Shown here piece after piece: positions 50,501-55,086 of a DNA stretch of 55,086 bases. The stretch is from Chitinilyticum litopenaei DSM 21440. Its GTDB lineage: Bacteria; Pseudomonadota; Gammaproteobacteria; Burkholderiales; Chitinibacteraceae. Under the pieces are notes generated by a model. That model did not search any database, was not told the DNA's origin, and saw nothing but the letters and a program-made list of their open reading frames with translations. How positions within the stretch are numbered: the stretch's first letter is position 1; each line of letters opens with the position of its first letter. The position numbers and the translations under genes were made by a program. The stretch lies in assembly GCF_000428145.1 (NCBI RefSeq), contig NZ_ATZJ01000025.1, positions 1 to 55,086 of the forward strand, given 5' to 3'.

Positions 50501-50709
50501 AAACGCTGAAGAAAATCGCCCACGAGCTGACCGAAAATCTGCGCGCCAACATCAGCGTTGACTGGTCGCAGCGCGAAAGCGTGCGCGCCAGACTGCGCAT
50601 CATGGTCAAGCGCATCCTGCGCAAATACAAATATCCGCCTGACGGCCAGGACGAGGCTGTACAGACTGTGTTGCAACAGGCCGAGGCACTGGGTGAGGTA
50701 TGGGGTTAA
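47560..50709 (+). CDS. hsdR: Type I restriction endonuclease subunit
   Basis: A 1049-residue motor and nuclease subunit that translocates DNA and cuts far from the recognition site. The nuclease domain has RPDIILFVNGLPLVLLELKNPADENADIWKAFDQIQTYKEQIP (D...E-x-K near residues 145-165, followed by the Q-x-x-x-Y motif). The motor domain has Walker A VWHTQGSGKSITM, DEAH box VVIADEAHRTQYG, FVAFTGTPV and the C-terminal motif QAIARVNRVFRDKQGG. The length and order match HsdR. The start at 47560 follows GGGAGGCG. No frameshift is seen, so the system looks intact. Confidence 0.97.
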   Translation: MTEDQLEQEALSWLVETGYRHVCGYDIAPDGDTPERTDYSQPLLVERLRTAIARLNPQLPLVAREDALQQVLDLGIPALLSANRHFHGLLVNGVPVSYQKDGETRGDFARLLDWENSAGANEFLAINQYTLKGAKQSRRPDIILFVNGLPLVLLELKNPADENADIWKAFDQIQTYKEQIPDVFQYNEILVISDGSQARMGSLSSNAERYMQWRTIDGVNLDPLGEFNELETMIRGVFAPAYLLDYLRYFVLFEDDGTLIKKIAGYHQFHAVRSAIGQVVAASRTDVIGSRKGKGGVVWHTQGSGKSITMTCFAARVMREAAMENPTIVVLTDRNDLDGQLFGVFSLAQDLLREQPVQVETRQDLRAKLANRPSGGIIFATIQKFAPGADEDSFPVLSDRHNIVVIADEAHRTQYGFEAKLKERKQPDTPKNTAQDASGQYLASTYQVGYAQHLRDALPNATFVAFTGTPVSSEDRDTRAVFGDYIHIYDMQQAKEDGATVAIYYESRLAKLRLKEDELPQIDDEVDELAEDEEEGQQSKLKSKWAALEKIVGADPRIRQVAADLVAHFEERQQAQRGKAMVVAMSRDICVHLYNAIRELRPDWHDDDPEKGAMKIVMTGSASDKPLLRPHVYPKQVKKRLEKRFKDPDDPLQLVIVRDMWLTGFDAPCVHTLYVDKPMKGHNLMQAIARVNRVFRDKQGGLVVDYIGIANELKAALKEYTASNGRGKPTVDAAEAWSILEEKLDVLRALLHGFDYSGFATGGHKLLAGAANHVLGQKDGKKRFADTALQMSKAFSLCCTLDEAKAVREEVAFLQAVKVLLTKRELSDKKRTDEERDLAIRQIIGQAVVSDEVVDIFDAVGLEKPNIGLLDDEFLAEVRNLPEKNLAVELLERLLEGEIRSKFASNVIQQKKFSELLANVVKRYQNRSIETAQVMEELVDMARKFRDAAGRGEALGLSDDEVKFYDALANNEAAVLELGDETLKKIAHELTENLRANISVDWSQRESVRARLRIMVKRILRKYKYPPDGQDEAVQTVLQQAEALGEVWG

Positions 50710-50711
50710 TT

Positions 50712-50822
50712 ATTGATCCGACCCTCTGGTGTTTTCACTCGTAGGTGCGTGCTTGCTCGCGATCAGCAACGCTTCGCGAGAGCAAGTTCGCTCCTACGGA
50801 AATTTCTGAGGGCCGGATCAAT
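50712..50822. repeat. MITE-like element with terminal inverted repeats and REP core
   Basis: ATTGATCCGACCCTC (50712-50726) and GAGGGCCGGATCAAT (50808-50822) are terminal inverted repeats with one mismatch. The core is the imperfect REP palindrome CGTAGGTGCGTGCTTGCTCG... (50740-50798). It is a second copy of the element at 20735-20849 and starts three bases after the hsdR stop codon, so it may also serve as its transcript end. Confidence 0.75.
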
Positions 50823-50873
50823 AAGGCTATGTCCCAGAACGATGTTGTGTCACAGAAACATGAGAAACCACTT

Positions 50874-50974
50874 CGTCATACCGGCGTCCCACGGGGATTC
50901 CCTACGGTCAAAGCCGGTACCCAGAGTGCATTTTTATCCGGAATCCCTGGATTCCGGCCTGTGCCGGAATGACG
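50874..50974. repeat. Palindromic repeat between convergent hsdR and glmS
   Basis: CGTCATACCGGCGTCCCACGG on the left and ATTCCGGCCTGTGCCGGAATGACG on the right form an imperfect dyad of the CGTCATxCCGG class seen at 18.2, 31.3 and 47.4 kb, with its own middle containing a second pair (GGGATTCCCTACG, CGGAATCCCTGG). The 366-bp gap between hsdR and glmS holds this, the element at 50712-50822, and nothing else I can name. Confidence 0.65.
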
Positions 50975-51075
50975 AATTCAAGATCACAACACGGTTTGGG
51001 TACATAGCCTTTTACTGGGTCAGTCTGTAAAAACTTTGTTTGACCTGATCACATTCTTCGGCACTCCTGATTGCC

Positions 51076-52896
51076 TCACTCCACCGTCACGCTCTTGGCC
51101 AGATTGCGCGGCTTGTCGACGTCGGTGCCCTTGCGGCAGGCGTTGTGGTAGGCGAGCAGCTGCAGTGGCAAGGTCATCAGCAGCGGCGCCAGCTCGCCGC
51201 TGGCCGGGATGGTGAGTACGCGGTGCGCAAAGCTGGCGTGTTCAGTGCAGCCGGGCTCGGCAATCAGGTAGATCTGGCCGCCACGCGCTTCCACTTCGCG
51301 CAGATTGCTCAGCACTTTGTCGGTGAGCCGGTCGTGGCGCAGGCAGACGATCACCGGCATCGTTTCGTCGACGAGCGCCAGCGGGCCGTGCTTGAGCTCG
51401 CCGGCGGCGTAGCCTTCGGCATGGATGTAGGCAATTTCCTTGAGCTTGAGCGCGCCTTCAAGCGCGATCGGGTAGAGCAGGTGGCGGCCAAGAAACAGGG
51501 CGTGGTCGGCATGGCTGAGTTCATGCGCCCATTTGGCGATTTCCGGTTCAAGGGCAAGGGTATCGCTGCAGAACTGAGGAAGCCTGCCGAGCAGGTGCTG
51601 GTACTCCTGCAGGGTATGACGATCCAGACGCTCGTGTTGCTGGGCCAGTGTGGCGGCCAGCGTGAAGAGCAGCGCCAGCTGGGTGGTGAAGGCCTTGGTC
51701 GAGGCGACGCCGATTTCGATGCCGGCGTAGGTGAGCGCCAGCAGGTCGGCTTCGCGTGTCAGCGACGAATGCTGGACATTGCAGATCGCCAGCACGGTGA
51801 CCTGGCCGCGCTCGCGCGCGGCGCGCACGGCGGCGAGCAGGTCGGCGGTTTCGCCCGACTGCGAGATGGCGACGATCAGCGTGCCTGCTGGCTCGCGCGC
51901 CAGCCGGTAACGATATTCGCTGGCGATGTCGACGCTGACGGGCAGGTCGGTCATTTCCTCGATCCAGTAGCGGGCCACGAGTCCGGCGTGATAGCTCGAG
52001 CCGCAGGCGAGGATGCGGATGTGCTGCACGCCCTGGAACAGCGCCTCGGCCTGCGGGCCGAAGAGCGCGGGATGAAAGCCCAGCTGCAGGGCGCGTTCGA
52101 CGGTGCTGGCCAGCGCGGCCGGCTGTTCGAACATTTCCTTCTGCATGAAATGGCGGTAGTGGCCCAGGTCGGTTGATTCGGGACTCAGGTCGACGGTGCG
52201 GCACAGACGTTGCACAGGCTGGCCCGTGCTGTCGATGATCTGGCAGTGCTCGCGGCTGATGCGGGCGATGTCGCCTTCTTCCAGATGCGTGATGCGTTGC
52301 GTGAAGGGCAAGAGCGCGGCGATGTCGGAGGCGAAGAAGTATTCATTGAAGCCGCTGCCGATCACCAGCGGGCTGCCACGGCGCACGCAATACAGCGTGT
52401 CCGGTTCGTGCTGGCTGATGATGCCCAGCGCGTAGGCGCCTTCCAGTCTTTGCAGTGCGGCCTGGATGGCCGGCAGCACATGCCCGCAGTGCTGCAGCTC
52501 GGCGTGGATCAGGTGGGCGATGACCTCGGTATCGGTTTCCGAGGTGAAGGTGTAGCCGGCGGTAAGCAGCTGGGCGCGGATCAGTGCGTGGTTTTCAATG
52601 ATGCCGTTGTGCACGACCAGAATGCTGTCGCCACCCAGATGCGGGTGGGCATTGGCCTCGCTGGGTTCTCCGTGCGTGGCCCAGCGCGTATGGGCAATGC
52701 CGGCTTTGGCCGTGGCATTGGCGCTGGCGCTGGCCAGCTCGCTGACGCGGCCCTTGACGCGAATGCGTGCAAGGCCGTTTTCGCCCATAAGCCCAAGACC
52801 GCTTGAGTCGTAACCGCGATACTCCAGCAGCTCCAGCCCGGCCAGCAGCATGGGTACGACGTTGCGATCGGAAATGGCGCCGACAATCCCGCACAT
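51076..52896 (-). CDS. glmS: Glutamine-fructose-6-phosphate aminotransferase
   Basis: GlmS makes glucosamine-6-phosphate from fructose-6-phosphate and glutamine, the first step to UDP-GlcNAc for cell wall and LPS. The 606-residue length is normal. The nucleophile is Cys2 (MCGIVGAIS), and YRGYDSSGL, HTRWATHGEPSEANAHPH and VVHNGIIENH form the glutaminase site. The first SIS domain has ILACGSSYHAGL and VAISQSGETADLLAAVR; the second has GRHLLYPIALEGALKLKEIAYIHAEGYAAGELKHGPLAL. It ends DKPRNLAKSVTVE, the usual terminus. No glmS riboswitch is evident in the leader, as expected outside Gram-positives. Confidence 0.98.
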   Translation of the reverse strand: MCGIVGAISDRNVVPMLLAGLELLEYRGYDSSGLGLMGENGLARIRVKGRVSELASASANATAKAGIAHTRWATHGEPSEANAHPHLGGDSILVVHNGIIENHALIRAQLLTAGYTFTSETDTEVIAHLIHAELQHCGHVLPAIQAALQRLEGAYALGIISQHEPDTLYCVRRGSPLVIGSGFNEYFFASDIAALLPFTQRITHLEEGDIARISREHCQIIDSTGQPVQRLCRTVDLSPESTDLGHYRHFMQKEMFEQPAALASTVERALQLGFHPALFGPQAEALFQGVQHIRILACGSSYHAGLVARYWIEEMTDLPVSVDIASEYRYRLAREPAGTLIVAISQSGETADLLAAVRAARERGQVTVLAICNVQHSSLTREADLLALTYAGIEIGVASTKAFTTQLALLFTLAATLAQQHERLDRHTLQEYQHLLGRLPQFCSDTLALEPEIAKWAHELSHADHALFLGRHLLYPIALEGALKLKEIAYIHAEGYAAGELKHGPLALVDETMPVIVCLRHDRLTDKVLSNLREVEARGGQIYLIAEPGCTEHASFAHRVLTIPASGELAPLLMTLPLQLLAYHNACRKGTDVDKPRNLAKSVTVE

Positions 52897-52951
52897 GATT
52901 TGCTTCTCCAGATGTAGTCATCGTTATCTACTGAGTTATACGGCGCTTTAT

Positions 52952-52973
52952 GTTGCAGTGCGATAACTGCAAC
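52952..52973. promoter_or_regulatory. Small dyad upstream of glmS
   Basis: GTTGCAGT and ACTGCAAC form an 8-bp perfect dyad around GCGATA, 56 bases before the glmS start. It may be an operator or a leader hairpin. The 366-bp gap between glmS and the divergent small gene at 53263 otherwise shows no feature I can support; it should hold both promoters. Confidence 0.35.
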
Positions 52974-53262
52974 ACCTTAGCGGGCTGGTGAACGACAGCT
53001 TGTGGCCCGCTTTCACTGCGAAGCCGGGAAAAATGCAGGAAAACCAAAAACCAAGTCGCTGATTTTGCAGGCAGTGATTTGTGCCAGGCATTGTCCGCAG
53101 CCCGCTGCTTGACGTCGGGATGCCGGTCGGAAATCCGGTTGGTGCAACACCCTGCTAGACCGCTTTGCGACGCCATGCTTGCCTGCGTGCCGCTCGACGG
53201 ATGGCAATGGCAGCAAGCGGCAGTGTTCCTAGATTGAAATCGTTGCCGCATGGGAGTGCATA

Positions 53263-53565
53263 ATGGCTTTGCAACTGCTGGCTATGGGTGTGATCGGAGT
53301 GCGCCTGTACGATCGTATTCTTACTGCTCCGGCCCGCTATCCCGAAGAACTGGCCGACCAGCTCGTCGACGAAATCCACGCTTATCTGCCGCGTGCATCG
53401 CTGGAAGAAAAGGAGATTCTGTTCCTGCTGGTGCGTGACATGCACGATGTGCTGGCGCGGCGGTTTTGCGAGGTGTCCGAACCGCTGGCCCGCCGGCAGA
53501 TCGCTTTTTTGCTGGGGGAAATGCTGCAACGCGCCAGGCGGCTTGCCCGTCATGGCGCAGTCTGA
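53263..53565 (+). CDS. Small protein of unknown function
   Basis: A 100-residue, mostly helical protein (LYDRILTAPARYPEELADQLVDEIHAYLPRASLEEKEILFLLVRDMHDVLARRFCEVSEPLARRQIAFLLGEMLQRARRL). There is no signal peptide; the first 15 residues are hydrophobic but short. GGGAG lies ten bases upstream of the ATG and codon use matches the GC-rich neighbours, which argues that it is a true gene. It is divergent from glmS and 109 bp before the transporter gene. I do not recognise a family. Confidence 0.65.
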   Translation: MALQLLAMGVIGVRLYDRILTAPARYPEELADQLVDEIHAYLPRASLEEKEILFLLVRDMHDVLARRFCEVSEPLARRQIAFLLGEMLQRARRLARHGAV

Positions 53566-53674
53566 TTCGTTCGGGCTTCGCTTGTTCGGCTTCGACCATC
53601 TGTAACGCGGGCCGGGCAGCGTCGCCCGGTCATATCCGCTATGCTTGCGTCAATATTTCATGGGCGAGTGACGC

Positions 53675-54787
53675 ATGCGTATCCGTACTTCCGAATTGAT
53701 TACACCCTTCTTTGGGCTCAGCGCCATTGTCTTGCTGTGCAGCATGGCATTTCTGGTGATGAAGCCGTTTCTTGGGCCCATCCTGTGGGCCGCCATTCTG
53801 GTCATCGCCACATGGGCGCCTTACCGTTTCCTGTTGCGTTTGTGTCGTGGCCAGCGTCTGCTGGCGGCGCTGCTGATGCTGGCGGCGCTGACCGGTTTGC
53901 TGTTGCTGCCGCTGCTGATCGGCGGCAGCCAGTTTGTCGAGCAGGCAGGCATGCTGGTCGTCAAGGTGCGTGACGCCTTCGCGCATGGCTGGCCGGCCCT
54001 GCCGGCATGGCTGGTCAAGCTGCCCTGGGTGGGGGCGAACATCGATCACTACTGGAGTCTGCTGGGGCAGGGCGACACCGAGCTGCTGGCCCGGATTCGC
54101 GAGTATGCCTCGCCGGTCGCGCATTTCCTGCTCGGCATCCTGGCGGCGCTGGGCCGGGGTGTGGTGGAGCTGGCGCTCAGCTTTGCCATCGCACTGGTCT
54201 TCTATTTGGAAGGGGAAACCGTGCGCAAATGGCTGGTGGCCCTGATGGGCAAGCTGGCCGGCCCGCGTGGCGACGAGCTGCTTGGCATCGCCGGCTCTTC
54301 GATCCGTGGCGTGGTCAACGGCTTTGTCGGCACGGCGCTGGTACAGGGGGCGCTGGCCTACGTCGGTTATCTGATCGCCGGCGTGCCCAATGCGGCAACC
54401 TTCGGTTTTGCCAGCTGTTTCCTCTCGGTGGTTCCTGGCGGTCCGGCCTTGCTGGGCTTGCCGGTGGCCGGCTGGCTGTATCACAACGGCGAAACGGGCT
54501 GGGCCATTTTCCTGGCGGTCTGGATGGTGGGGATCGTTGGCAGCGCGGATAATGTCGTCAAGCCGCTGCTGATCGGCAAGAACAGCAATCTGCCTTTCGC
54601 CCTGATTCTGTTCGGGGTGCTGGGCGGAGCCATTTCGATGGGCATCCTTGGCGTCTTCCTAGGTCCGACGCTGCTGGCGCTGTTTTATTCGCTGGCCAAG
54701 GGCTGGTTGTTCAATGAAATCGTTGAAACCGCGATGCCGCCAGCCGCCAGAACGGCGGCAGACCGCAAGACGGACACGGATGCCTGA
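53675..54787 (+). CDS. AI-2E/PerM-family membrane transporter
   Basis: A 370-residue inner-membrane protein of the AI-2 exporter-like (PerM/YdiK) family. N-terminal helices (LITPFFGLSAIVLLCSMAFLVMKPFLGPILWAAILVIATWAPY) match the family start. GELALSFAIALVFYLEGE-like and FVGTALVQGALAYVGYLIAGVPNAATFGFASCFLSVVPGGPALLGLPVAGWLY, then VGSADNVVKPLLIGKNSNLPFALILFGVLGGAISMGILGVFLGPTLLAL, are the conserved core, including the D-N-V-V-K-P signature. Members are assigned to export of autoinducer or ions; the substrate here is not known. Confidence 0.92.
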   Translation: MRIRTSELITPFFGLSAIVLLCSMAFLVMKPFLGPILWAAILVIATWAPYRFLLRLCRGQRLLAALLMLAALTGLLLLPLLIGGSQFVEQAGMLVVKVRDAFAHGWPALPAWLVKLPWVGANIDHYWSLLGQGDTELLARIREYASPVAHFLLGILAALGRGVVELALSFAIALVFYLEGETVRKWLVALMGKLAGPRGDELLGIAGSSIRGVVNGFVGTALVQGALAYVGYLIAGVPNAATFGFASCFLSVVPGGPALLGLPVAGWLYHNGETGWAIFLAVWMVGIVGSADNVVKPLLIGKNSNLPFALILFGVLGGAISMGILGVFLGPTLLALFYSLAKGWLFNEIVETAMPPAARTAADRKTDTDA

Positions 54788-54934
54788 GGCGTGAGGCGGC
54801 GAGACGCGGCTGACTGAGCGTGTTGCGCGCGGCGTCCCGCACAGTGGCGCCCCGTGGGGTGCGTGCCGAGCAGGTTTGCCGATCAGTAGTACCTCCTTTG
54901 GGCATCGCCAGACAAAAGCCCCGCAATTGCGGCA

Positions 54935-54966
54935 ATGCCGCTCAGTTAAGCCTGAGCGGCATTTTT
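54935..54966 (+). terminator. Rho-independent terminator
   Basis: ATGCCGCTCAG and CTGAGCGGCAT form an 11-bp stem, followed by TTTTT on the plus strand. It would stop transcription coming from the AI-2E transporter gene 150 bp upstream. It also overlaps the stop codon of the minus-strand transposase, so it may belong to the end of that insertion sequence and shield its gene from outside transcription. Confidence 0.65.
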
Positions 54967-55086
54967 CTTGACTGGGTAACGGGTTTTGCTCATCTTCACT
55001 GTGCGCGGATAGCGCCGCTCGCTGCGACGTGGCGGCAGAATGAAGCGCTTGATGTTGCTGCGCATCGCCTTCAACTTGCCCGGGAT
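54946..55086 (-). CDS. IS4-family transposase, C-terminal end only
   Basis: The minus strand encodes 46 residues open to the window edge, IPGKLKAMRSNIKRFILPPRR then SERRYPRTVKMSKTRYPVKK, ending at TAA (54948-54946). The RYPR-x-VK-x-SK-x-x-YP pattern is the usual C-terminal tail of IS4-family transposases. The gene continues outside the window, so whether it is whole cannot be told. The stretch 54788-54945 has no gene and should hold one end of the insertion sequence, but I could not fix its terminal repeat. Confidence 0.7.
   Translation of the reverse strand: MPGKLKAMRSNIKRFILPPRRSERRYPRTVKMSKTRYPVKKNAAQA

Noticed and set aside
51000..53300. A glmS ribozyme or riboswitch before glmS
   Set aside because: The leader shows only a small 8-bp dyad and no long structured region; glmS ribozymes belong to Gram-positive bacteria.

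Overview
The window looks like chromosome of a GC-rich betaproteobacterium, most plausibly near Neisseriales/Rhodocyclales. The grounds are the adjacent aroE and mtgA genes, a glnA preceded by NtrC/sigma-54-type sites, the very large FAD/Fe-S oxidoreductase, the alcaligin/putrebactin-like siderophore genes, and many small palindromic repeats. The genus cannot be fixed from the sequence alone. No rRNA, tRNA or CRISPR array was recognised.

Layout. 0-1.9 kb is the end of an integrated element: a P4-type integrase pointing left, its inverted-repeat promoter region, and iteron-like repeats. 1.9-4.2 kb holds glnA with its nitrogen-control promoter, a perfect long palindrome and a rhodanese gene. 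4.2-8.7 kb is a two-gene cassette (NERD-nuclease/SF1 helicase plus a TPR/OB-fold protein) set between the rhodanese gene and aroE, with short direct repeats at its edges; it is a candidate defence system. 8.7-10.3 kb carries aroE and mtgA. 10.4-18.1 kb is a tight six-gene signalling operon: membrane Ser/Thr kinase, PP2C phosphatase, FHA protein, MBL-fold hydrolase, GAF-GspE-like ATPase and GAF-HD-GYP. A nest of repeats follows.

18.6-27.2 kb (minus strand) holds a large protein with a possible PilZ-like end, a HIT protein, a 1289-residue FAD/Fe-S oxidoreductase and two related TPR proteins. 27.4-39.4 kb is an iron locus. It has FhuD/FhuB/FhuC-like uptake genes, a FhuF-like reductase, a four-gene hydroxamate siderophore operon (NIS synthetase, acetyltransferase, MFS exporter, N-monooxygenase) and, divergent across Fur-like boxes, a TonB-dependent receptor. 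Together these could make, export, recapture and reduce one siderophore. 39.5-41.7 kb holds a pirin and a fused SpmA/SpmB-like membrane protein.

41.9-50.7 kb is a type I restriction-modification operon, hsdM-hsdS-(three mini-ORFs)-DUF1016 nuclease-DUF6933-like-hsdR. Between hsdS and the DUF1016 gene the 3' tail of hsdS is repeated three more times, each copy separated by a palindromic MITE-like element, and the stop/start overlap is rebuilt at every junction. This is the most unusual structure in the window. 51.1-55.1 kb holds glmS, a small unknown gene, an AI-2E/PerM-family transporter and the C-terminal end of an IS4-family transposase cut by the window edge.
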